Shown here piece by piece: positions 1 through 5,014 of a stretch of 9,712 nucleotides of DNA (position 1 is the stretch's first letter; every line of letters starts with the position of its first letter). This DNA comes from Saprospiraceae bacterium. GTDB lineage: Bacteria > Bacteroidota > Bacteroidia > Chitinophagales > Saprospiraceae. The notes below the pieces were generated by a model that was given only the letters and a program-made list of their open reading frames with translations, made no database searches and was not told where the DNA came from. A program made the position numbers and the translations under genes. The stretch is taken from positions 1-9,712 of the forward strand of contig JAGQWW010000075.1 of assembly GCA_020436955.1 (NCBI GenBank), given 5' to 3'.

Positions 1-23
1 TCGTCGAGTAAAATGCACTTCAT
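1..23 (-). CDS. LytTR-type response regulator, N-terminal fragment (cut by window edge)
   Basis: An ATG at 23-21 on the minus strand overlaps the stop codon of the histidine kinase gene as ATGA. It reads M-K-C-I-L-L-D and then GA, the first two bases of an Asp or Glu codon. This is the usual opening of LytT/AlgR-type receiver domains: a first beta strand followed by the acidic pair of the phosphorylation pocket. Genes directly downstream of LytS-type kinases in Bacteroidota usually encode a receiver plus LytTR DNA-binding protein of about 230-250 residues, which is the inferred product. Only seven full codons are visible, so the call rests on the start sequence, the overlap and the gene order. 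The overlap suggests translational coupling with the kinase. Confidence 0.7.
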
Positions 24-1042
24 ATACGTTTCTTTTGAAGGAATAGCGAAATAGCGATCTCGAATCGGTCGGCATTCGAGCTTTTTGTAAAAGTATGATT
101 TTCAGGATAGAGCAATTGTAGTCTAGTAACGATATTTTCCAATCCTACTCCACCTACTTTATCCTTTTGAGCCTTTTTTACCAAATTGGATGTTGAAATT
201 TTTAGTACAGTACTGCTTTCCTCAATTGTCAAACTGGCTGGCTCATCAGTATTACTCACCTCCCCGTGTTTAAAAATATTCTCAGCCAGGGTGATGAGCA
301 AATATGGCGGAATGAGTGCTTCTCCTTTTTCCAGCTTAATATCCAATTTCAATTGTACCGGAGCTTTAAAGCGTAATGCCTGGAGGCTCAAATAATTTTT
401 CAAGTGTTTTATTTCATCTTCGATAGGCACCAAATCCGCTTTTTCATACAACATATATCTCGTTAGCTCAGTCATTTTCAAATACGCTTCCGGTGCATCA
501 TCTGACTTTTCATAGACCAGCGTAAAGACATTATTTAAGGTATTAAAAAGAAAATGTGGATTCATCTGAGAACGCAAATATTTTAACTCTGCCTCTTTTT
601 TTTGGAGGTTGAGTTCCCATATTTTTTGCTTGCTGTTCCAGTTATTTTCAAAGAGAAAAACAAGGAAACCTAAAGTAATATATCGAACTGCATAGAGATA
701 ATTGTCCCGGATATAATAGTTTAGGGTTGTACCCTCCACATAATTTCCATGTCCAAAAATCAGAGGAAAAATTGCCTCTTCCAACAGGTATCTAAACATG
801 ATAAAAAAGGCCAATACGGCTACCAGGCTGCCAACTAATTGTAAAATTTTATTGGAAGGATAAAATTTTTCAAAAGCACGCCTGGTGAGTTCCATGGTTA
901 TCAGCGCATAGATCAGATTGGAAATCTTAAAGATGCTAAACATATTGCCCGGCAACCAGAATGGACTGGCCATCAATTCCAATCCAAAAAGGTCCATAAA
1001 CAGGATAATACCGTACAGCAGCAGGGTTTGTTTTTTAATCAT
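20..1042 (-). CDS. LytS-type membrane sensor histidine kinase (His_kinase family)
   Basis: A 340-residue membrane kinase expected to autophosphorylate on His and pass the phosphate to the response regulator that starts in its stop codon. Hydrophobic segments lie at about residues 6-25, 37-52, 66-85 and 116-132. A short coiled linker (about 138-158) leads to the phosphoacceptor motif QMNPHFLFNTLN with His163. The ATP-binding half shows an N box (ITLAENIFKHG, Asn255) and a G box (GGVGLENI, about 297-304). This arrangement is typical of the His_kinase (PF06580) family paired with LytTR regulators. There is no separate sensory domain, so the signal is probably sensed through the membrane segments. 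The start is the ATG at 1042. An in-frame GTG at 1057 would add five residues but is less likely. The genes it controls are unknown. Confidence 0.93.
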   Translation of the reverse strand: MIKKQTLLLYGIILFMDLFGLELMASPFWLPGNMFSIFKISNLIYALITMELTRRAFEKFYPSNKILQLVGSLVAVLAFFIMFRYLLEEAIFPLIFGHGNYVEGTTLNYYIRDNYLYAVRYITLGFLVFLFENNWNSKQKIWELNLQKKEAELKYLRSQMNPHFLFNTLNNVFTLVYEKSDDAPEAYLKMTELTRYMLYEKADLVPIEDEIKHLKNYLSLQALRFKAPVQLKLDIKLEKGEALIPPYLLITLAENIFKHGEVSNTDEPASLTIEESSTVLKISTSNLVKKAQKDKVGGVGLENIVTRLQLLYPENHTFTKSSNADRFEIAISLFLQKKRI

Positions 1043-1062
1043 ATCCAAAAATAACACAATGC

Positions 1063-1142
1063 CCTTTCAAAAAGTGTCGATGTCTGCAAACCCGAAGATT
1101 TTATCTGCAAACAAGGAAACAGCCTTTCAAAGGTTTTGCAGA
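1063..1142. promoter_or_regulatory. Phased short-repeat array between the kinase and DUF5694 genes (candidate operator)
   Basis: Two 9-base repeats alternate here: CCTTTCAAA at 1063-1071 and 1123-1131, and TCTGCAAAC at 1083-1091 and 1104-1112. All four share TnCAAA, and their CAAA cores start at 1068, 1087, 1108 and 1128, 19-21 bases apart or about two helical turns. An inverted copy, TTTGCAGA, lies at 1135-1142. The direct TCTGCAAAC pair has a 12-base spacer. That is the geometry known for LytTR-family sites (9-base elements, 12-13-base spacer), although the sequence differs from the AgrA-type consensus. The array lies 21-100 bases upstream of the kinase start and ends about 30 bases before the promoter of the rightward gene. 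Autoregulation by the adjacent LytTR regulator is inferred. Confidence 0.45.
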
Positions 1143-1172
1143 TGAAATTATGGGATTGGAAGATTGTCCAAA

Positions 1173-1201
1173 TTGGTGGAGGAATTCCAAACATACTTTT
1201 G
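1173..1201 (+). promoter_or_regulatory. Bacteroidota-type promoter for the DUF5694 gene
   Basis: TTG at 1173-1175, an 18-base spacer and TACTTTTG at 1194-1201 match the Bacteroidota consensus (TTG about -33, TAnnTTTG about -7). Transcription would start near 1207, leaving a leader of about 23 bases before the ATG at 1230. Both boxes match well and the distance to the gene fits. Confidence 0.55.
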
Positions 1202-1229
1202 GGTATTCCTTTAATTAAAATCTTCAATC

Positions 1230-2105
1230 ATGAAAAATTTACTGCTTCTGATCCTGATAATGCTTGGCGGTCAAAACCTTATTGCTCAATACCCGGGATT
1301 TCCGGATCCAGATGAGTTTTTAGTAGATGGAAAGAAAAGGCCAAAGGTCCTGCTGGTTGGAAGTTTTCACTTTGCTTATTATAATCTGGACGCCCACAAG
1401 GTTGCTAAGGAGGACCAGATTGATATTTTATCGGCACAAAAGCAAAAAGAGGTGGAAGCACTTGTGGCATATATCGCAAAGTTTAAACCCACCAAGATTG
1501 CCGTTGAATCAGGCAGCAATACAGGTTACCTTATGAAAAAATACGCTCAATGGAAAGAGGGAACTGAAGCGATGGGAAAATCAGAAACACAACAACTTGG
1601 ATTTAGACTCATGGATCAATTTGGCCTTGATACTATTTATGGTGTAGATGCAAGATCGGTAGCCAATGATTTATACTACGCAGAAGATTCAACGGTCATT
1701 CGACCTTACCTCGACGAAATCTTTGAAGATTATGATTATAAAAATAATGACCCGGTCACCAAACGGTACAAAAAGTACAGAAAAGCCGACGATGATCTAA
1801 CGCTAACCCACCCATTGTTGGACTATTTTAAATACATGAACTCAGACAAGGTTCTCAATCGTGGATTTGGTGCCTATCTCAATGGCGATTTCACCAACGG
1901 AGACTATGATGGTGCCGACGCGCTGACTTTAAATTGGTACAACAGGAATTTGAGAATCTTAAGAAACATCCAAAACATCACGACGGATCCGGACGATCGA
2001 ATCCTGGTAATTTTTGGAGCCGGACATATTGAGATATTAAAACACCTTTTTGAGTGTACCCCTCAATATGAACTGATTAAGTTTTTGGACCTTGAAAAGC
2101 AATAG
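1230..2105 (+). CDS. Secreted DUF5694 family protein, possibly TraB/Tiki-fold
   Basis: A 291-residue protein with an N-terminal signal peptide (hydrophobic residues 4-18, likely cleaved near A19/Q20), so it acts in the periplasm or outside the cell. The body resembles DUF5694 proteins, which are common in Bacteroidota and have no established function. A GxxH motif (GSFH, 44-47) follows the first beta strand, Glu93 lies in AVESG, Arg141 lies in GVDAR, and a second GxxH (GAGH, 263-266) sits near the C-terminus. Paired GxxH motifs with a conserved Glu and Arg are the hallmark of the TraB/PrgY/GumN/Tiki superfamily, some of whose members are proposed metalloproteases. That link is my inference. 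The charged middle (about 165-200) has no motif I recognise. The gene has its own promoter and ends 4 bases from a convergent LytTR gene. Confidence 0.85.
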   Translation: MKNLLLLILIMLGGQNLIAQYPGFPDPDEFLVDGKKRPKVLLVGSFHFAYYNLDAHKVAKEDQIDILSAQKQKEVEALVAYIAKFKPTKIAVESGSNTGYLMKKYAQWKEGTEAMGKSETQQLGFRLMDQFGLDTIYGVDARSVANDLYYAEDSTVIRPYLDEIFEDYDYKNNDPVTKRYKKYRKADDDLTLTHPLLDYFKYMNSDKVLNRGFGAYLNGDFTNGDYDGADALTLNWYNRNLRILRNIQNITTDPDDRILVIFGAGHIEILKHLFECTPQYELIKFLDLEKQ

Positions 2106-2109
2106 CAGC

Positions 2110-2439
2110 CTAAGGCAAAACCTTCATTGAATCGAATAATTGATCACGATATCTTCCTCCAATTTGGAAGGACTCTTTACCTGTCAGGACCATGTTTTCT
2201 GACAGGTTTATTTGATCAATTGTTTTGATAGGAATCACGTAATTACGATTTACCTGCACAAATTCAGGCTTTGGAAGGGTCTCCATCAACTTGCTAAGGG
2301 AAGATTTAAATGAATAGGTTTGGTTGGAGGTAATTACATGGCAATAATTTCCTTCAGATCGAATACAACAAATGTCATTATGAGGAACCTTAAAAATGTG
2401 GTTTTTCTGACGAATAAAAAGGAAATCAAATCTTCTCAT
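2110..2439 (-). CDS. Stand-alone LytTR DNA-binding domain protein
   Basis: A 109-residue protein consisting almost entirely of one LytTR domain. It opens with a strand and an I-x-R-x-E-G-N-Y segment (DICCIRSEGNY, about 23-33) and continues with a basic, Ser-rich stretch and the characteristic FVQVNRNYVIP element (about 60-70). LytTR domains bind DNA with beta strands and usually follow a receiver domain. Here there is no receiver and no membrane segment, so phosphorylation cannot regulate it directly. Such short forms exist in Bacteroidota, and their signals are mostly unknown. It could act alone, or compete or dimerise with the full-length regulator whose gene starts at 23; the latter is speculation. 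It converges with the DUF5694 gene (4-base gap) and diverges from the lipoprotein gene. The ATG at 2439 is the natural start. Confidence 0.88.
   Translation of the reverse strand: MRRFDFLFIRQKNHIFKVPHNDICCIRSEGNYCHVITSNQTYSFKSSLSKLMETLPKPEFVQVNRNYVIPIKTIDQINLSENMVLTGKESFQIGGRYRDQLFDSMKVLP
2179..2213 (+). terminator. Possible terminator for the DUF5694 transcript inside the opposing LytTR gene
   Basis: ACCTGTCAG (2179-2187) and CTGACAGGT (2199-2207) form a perfect 9-base inverted repeat with an 11-base loop, followed on the plus strand by the T-rich run to 2213. It lies 74 bases after the DUF5694 stop codon, and no hairpin is visible closer. Because it also encodes part of the LytTR domain, the inverted repeat could be a coding coincidence. 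Confidence 0.35.
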
Positions 2440-2483
2440 GAGCTTTCAATACTTTACCTAACATTTGAATGATGGAGCGAAAG

Positions 2484-2491
2484 CAAAAATA
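2484..2491 (-). promoter_or_regulatory. Candidate -7 box for the LytTR gene
   Basis: Read on the minus strand, this is TATTTTTG, a full match to TAnnTTTG, 45 bases before the ATG at 2439. No TTG box stands at the expected distance upstream and the region is very AT-rich, so a chance match is possible. Confidence 0.3.
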
Positions 2492-2543
2492 AAAATATCT
2501 GTAAATTCTTTACTATTTATTTTACAAATATCAAATATGCGTC

Positions 2544-2551
2544 TTCTTTTG
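2544..2551 (+). promoter_or_regulatory. Weak candidate -7 box for the lipoprotein/DUF1801 pair
   Basis: TTCTTTTG matches TAnnTTTG at all but one defined position and lies 39 bases before the ATG at 2591. No good -33 box is visible. It is the best candidate in the 151-base divergent region. Confidence 0.25.
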
Positions 2552-2590
2552 TACATTGTATGATTGCAAAAAAGTTAAAATTGAAAGGGT

Positions 2591-3343
2591 ATGAAAAACC
2601 GGATGCTTTTTGTTGCTGTAATACTGGTTGCTTTCCTTTTGTCGTCCTGTCAGCGCAAGTATACATGGGTTTATACCAACCATACACCCACATTTTTTGA
2701 AAAAAGAAATGATTTCGAAATTGGAGGAAGCATTTCTGAATTGGCACAGGCACATGTTGCCTATGCCATAACTGATAATTTTGGGATTAGATTTAATGGT
2801 GCTTTTGGCCGAAGGGACTCTTTTGATACTTTTACGACCGCCCCTAATGGCTTTGGTTTCCAAGAAAAAGGAGCTTCCTTTTATACAGATCTTGAATTTG
2901 CAGCCGGTTACTCAAAAAAATTGCACCCTAACTGGGTTTTCGAAACGTACGGAGGTATTGCCTGGGTTAACGCCAGAGAAAAAGGCATCCGAATAAACCA
3001 GTTAACACAGGAGGAAATAAGCTATACCAATCCTAAAGAATTTAAATACAATAGATTTTTCATTCAGCCTGCTATCGGTAAGGTGGGTAGTTATATAGAC
3101 TATGGTGCCGGTGTTCGTTTTAGTTTGATTGATTACTATGATGATATTACAGATGTGATGGCCGAGCCATTTGTATTTGGAAGATGGGGGTTTGAATATT
3201 TAAAATTTATGACCCAGGCAAGTATTCGCTTAAATTCGCGGTACGGAAGTCATGAATACAGGGTTTGGCCCGTTAGTTTTGGGGTTGGAATTAATTTTGT
3301 TTTTCATCCTTCAATCCACGACAAAAAACCACTAAAAGATTAA
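2591..3343 (+). CDS. Predicted outer-membrane lipoprotein or barrel protein of unknown function
   Basis: A 250-residue protein with a lipoprotein signal peptide: basic N-terminus, hydrophobic residues 6-17 and lipobox L-S-S-C with the lipidated Cys at 20. The rest is rich in alternating hydrophobic and aromatic residues with Gly turns, such as NFGIRFNGAFG and YGAGVRFSLIDYY. It ends in strand-like segments, including FGVGINFVFHP. This pattern suggests an outer-membrane beta barrel or sandwich of the kind seen in many uncharacterised Bacteroidota lipoproteins. A barrel carrying a lipid anchor is slightly unusual, so the lipobox may simply be part of a normal signal peptide. I cannot assign a family or role. 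The DUF1801 gene starts 3 bases after its stop, so the two are probably co-transcribed. Confidence 0.72.
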   Translation: MKNRMLFVAVILVAFLLSSCQRKYTWVYTNHTPTFFEKRNDFEIGGSISELAQAHVAYAITDNFGIRFNGAFGRRDSFDTFTTAPNGFGFQEKGASFYTDLEFAAGYSKKLHPNWVFETYGGIAWVNAREKGIRINQLTQEEISYTNPKEFKYNRFFIQPAIGKVGSYIDYGAGVRFSLIDYYDDITDVMAEPFVFGRWGFEYLKFMTQASIRLNSRYGSHEYRVWPVSFGVGINFVFHPSIHDKKPLKD

Positions 3344-3346
3344 TCC

Positions 3347-3769
3347 ATGATTAAAACACAAGCCGGAGATACACCTATAGAAAACCTTTTTGAAAGTCTT
3401 GATGATAAAAAGAAAAGCGATGCCCAATTCCTTCATGCGATGATGCAGGAAATAACCGGTGAACCGGGTAGCGTTTGGGGAAAGGACCTGATTGGATATG
3501 GAACTTATACCTATACTACGAGGTCAGGTGAAAAGAATGAATGGTTCCTTACCGGCTTTTCACCCAGGAAATCAAAGTTCTCCTTATACATCATTTCAGG
3601 GGTGGAAAGTGATCCGGATCTTATTGCAAAGCTGGGAAAATATAAAAATGGTAAATCTTGTCTTTATATCAACAAATTGGAAGATGTAAATATTGAAGTT
3701 TTGAAGTCCTTGATTATCAAGGGTTTCGAAGATATGAAGCAAAAATCAAAAGACGGAATTCAATATTAA
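3347..3769 (+). CDS. DUF1801 domain protein (YdhG-like)
   Basis: A 140-residue cytoplasmic protein resembling DUF1801/YdhG-like proteins over about residues 15-130. Recognisable elements are an N-terminal acidic helix, the W-x-x-D-L-I-G-Y-G segment (WGKDLIGYG, about 44-52), the strand pair around GFSPRKSKFSLYI (about 70-82) and the C-terminal GKSCLYINKLEDVN region (about 102-115). The domain has a frataxin-like fold in solved examples, but its biochemical role is not established. The length is normal for a single-domain member. The start is the ATG at 3347, three bases after the stop of the preceding lipoprotein gene, which points to translational coupling although the two products would reside in different compartments. 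Confidence 0.85.
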   Translation: MIKTQAGDTPIENLFESLDDKKKSDAQFLHAMMQEITGEPGSVWGKDLIGYGTYTYTTRSGEKNEWFLTGFSPRKSKFSLYIISGVESDPDLIAKLGKYKNGKSCLYINKLEDVNIEVLKSLIIKGFEDMKQKSKDGIQY

Positions 3770-3784
3770 ATATTAATTTAATAT
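3763..3784 (+). other. AT-only hairpin at the end of the DUF1801 gene
   Basis: ATATTAAA (3763-3770) and TTTAATAT (3777-3784) pair over eight bases around a six-base loop, overlapping the DUF1801 stop codon. With no G-C pairs and no clean T tract after it, this is a weak structure at best and may only reflect AT-rich sequence. Confidence 0.25.
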
Positions 3785-3842
3785 GAATATTTTACTTTCA
3801 ATTAAAATAAACTGGAATATCTCAGGAATATTCGTAACTTTG
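3785..3842 (+). promoter_or_regulatory. RRM gene promoter with GAATAT repeats in and near the spacer
   Basis: TAACTTTG at 3835-3842 is a full match to the Bacteroidota -7 box. CTG at 3812-3814 stands in place of TTG at a 20-base spacing. The spacer holds the inverted repeat GAATAT (3815-3820) and ATATTC (3828-3833). A further GAATAT copy lies at 3785-3790, and 3826-3833 is itself the palindrome GAATATTC. Such placement suits a repressor that blocks polymerase, but the factor is unknown. Transcription would start near 3848. Confidence 0.5.
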
Positions 3843-3848
3843 TCCCTG

Positions 3849-3955
3849 TAAATGAGTCATTTAATTTGGTTCGCAATTAAGTTATCTTCTTTTAGTATTC
3901 TTATCCTGCCTTCCTTTAAGTTACTCGCATTTTTTTCTTTTTTAATTTTTTATTG
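3849..3955 (+). promoter_or_regulatory. Long U-rich 5' leader of the RRM gene
   Basis: If the promoter above is right, about 107 bases precede the start codon. The last 60 or so are strongly pyrimidine-rich, with runs of six to seven T. There is no Shine-Dalgarno-like purine tract. A long, weakly structured leader is typical of cold-inducible genes in other bacteria and could be where the RRM protein binds its own message; both ideas are inference. Confidence 0.35.
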
Positions 3956-4279
3956 ATGAACATTTTTGTAGCTAAGCTTAATTTTGACACTAACGAGTCA
4001 GGATTGCAAAACGCATTTGAACAATTCGGTGACGTTGATTCTGTAAAAATCATTATGGACAAATTCACTGGAAGATCTAAAGGTTATGGTTTCGTTGAAA
4101 TGCCAAACGATGATGAGGCAAGAGACGCAATTGCAAACCTTAACGAGCAAGAACTTGATGGTAGAACCATCGTAGTTAAAAAAGCAGAACCTAGAGAGAA
4201 CCGTGGCGGCGGTGGCGGAAGAGGCGGCTTCGGCGGCGGCGGAGGAAGAGGCGGTTACGGTGGAGGTAACAGATACTAA
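3956..4279 (+). CDS. Glycine-rich RRM RNA-binding protein
   Basis: A 107-residue protein with one RNA recognition motif and a short Gly/Arg tail. RNP2 is IFVAKL (3-8) and RNP1 is KGYGFVEM (42-49), with the aromatic residues that stack on RNA bases present in both. Residues 84-107 are an RGG-like tail (RGGGGGRGG, GGYGGG) ending in Tyr. Bacterial proteins of this shape are common in Bacteroidota and cyanobacteria, where some are cold-induced and associate widely with mRNA. The start is the ATG at 3956; a TTG directly before it (3953) is in frame but unlikely. The tail is encoded by GGC/GGT/GGA-rich DNA, a sharp GC rise in an AT-rich region. The gene has its own promoter and terminator, so it is probably monocistronic. 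Confidence 0.95.
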   Translation: MNIFVAKLNFDTNESGLQNAFEQFGDVDSVKIIMDKFTGRSKGYGFVEMPNDDEARDAIANLNEQELDGRTIVVKKAEPRENRGGGGGRGGFGGGGGRGGYGGGNRY

Positions 4280-4302
4280 AATGTTGGGCATGGCCCACAT
4301 TT
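4279..4302 (+). other. Bulged hairpin at the RRM stop codon
   Basis: AAATG, a bulged T and TGGGC (4279-4289) pair with GCCCA and CATTT (4293-4302) around the three-base loop ATG. The stem starts at the last base of the stop codon. No T tract follows, so it is not a terminator. It may protect the 3' end or bind protein. Confidence 0.35.
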
Positions 4303-4310
4303 GATGAACT

Positions 4311-4347
4311 AGAAAAGGCTTCCGAAATCGGAAGCCTTTTCTATTTT
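4311..4347 (+). terminator. Strong intrinsic terminator after the RRM gene
   Basis: AGAAAAGGCTTCCGA (4311-4325) and its exact complement (4328-4342) form a perfect 15-base stem, followed by ATTTTT. The apex opens to a small loop around GAAATC. This separates the RRM transcript from the DUF4287 gene, which starts 50 bases further on. Confidence 0.85.
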
Positions 4348-4392
4348 TACCCAAATCCTTATCTTACCATTTTTAACCTAAATTAGATACCT

Positions 4393-4947
4393 ATGGATGA
4401 TGCTGCCCAAACAATGATTCAGAATCTGCATGAAAAAACCGGCAAGTCTTTGGAAGAATGGATCGCCATTGTAAAAAAACAATCTTTCGAAAAGCACGGC
4501 CAAATTCTCAAATACCTGAAAACTGAATACGACTTCACCCATGGTTATGCTAATCTGGTTGCATTAAAAGCGAGAGAAGCCGATGCCGGTTCAGTTGAAG
4601 ACAAAGATGATTTGATAAAGGAACAATTTGAAGGTAAAGAGCATTTCATTCCACTCTATGAAAAACTAATAAAAGGCATCCAAAAATTTGGGAAGGATGT
4701 GGAGCTGGCTCCTAAAAAGAAATACGTGAGTGTAAGGAGAAAGAAACAATTTGCAATGTTGACGCCTGCCAGCAAAACCAGGTTTGAGATTGGAATCAAT
4801 CTGAAGGATCACCCTGGTAATGATACATTGCAGGCCATCAATAAGGCAAATGCAATGTGCAGCCATAAAATAGACCTTAGTACACCCGAAGAGGTTGATG
4901 CTTCCGTATTTGAATATTTACAAAAAGCGTATGAAGCTGCAGGATAA
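4393..4947 (+). CDS. DUF4287/DUF5655 domain protein
   Basis: A 184-residue cytoplasmic protein with two small uncharacterised domains. Residues about 5-60 resemble DUF4287: an N-terminal helix, then TGKSLEEW (16-23) and a helix ending in the HGYANLVAL segment (50-58). Residues about 75-182 resemble DUF5655, with the F-I-P-L-Y-E helix (85-90), a basic YVSVRRKKQFAML stretch (111-123) and the FEIGINLK strand (131-138). This pairing is a recurrent architecture of about this length in Bacteroidota and other bacteria, but its function is unknown. The basic middle may contact nucleic acid, which is only a guess. The start is the ATG at 4393. I see no clean TAnnTTTG box in the 50 bases between it and the preceding terminator. 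Confidence 0.87.
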   Translation: MDDAAQTMIQNLHEKTGKSLEEWIAIVKKQSFEKHGQILKYLKTEYDFTHGYANLVALKAREADAGSVEDKDDLIKEQFEGKEHFIPLYEKLIKGIQKFGKDVELAPKKKYVSVRRKKQFAMLTPASKTRFEIGINLKDHPGNDTLQAINKANAMCSHKIDLSTPEEVDASVFEYLQKAYEAAG

Positions 4948-4962
4948 CATCCCTTTTAAAAA

Positions 4963-4997
4963 TTAGTAACCCACGGGTTGGTACCGTGGGTTACTAA
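4963..4997 (-). terminator. Terminator of the beta-helix gene, shared convergent region
   Basis: TTAGTAACCCACGG (4963-4976) and its exact complement (4984-4997) form a perfect 14-base stem with a seven-base loop, midway between two convergent genes. Read on the minus strand it is followed by TTTTT, so it best serves the large beta-helix gene whose stop is at 5015. The T tract on the plus side is absent, so it would work less well for the DUF4287/DUF5655 gene. Confidence 0.8.
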
Positions 4998-5014
4998 ATG
5001 AAACTCAATATTTA

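Noticed and set aside
1039..1227. 62-codon minus-strand frame upstream of the kinase.
   Set aside because: It spans the repeat array and a likely promoter, overlaps the kinase start and has no recognisable features.
2517..2863. Two overlapping minus-strand frames opposite the start of the lipoprotein gene.
   Set aside because: The plus-strand frame has a signal peptide and lipobox and is tightly linked to the next gene; the antisense frames have no family features.
4204..4268. GC-rich GGC/GGT/GGA stretch considered as a minisatellite or G-quadruplex element.
   Set aside because: It encodes the in-frame RGG-like tail common in this protein class, and G runs are mostly two to three bases, so coding explains it.
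3998..4354. 118-codon minus-strand open frame opposite the RRM gene.
   Set aside because: It is antisense to a clear RRM gene, reads the Gly-rich tail as Ala/Ser/Thr repeats and crosses the terminator.
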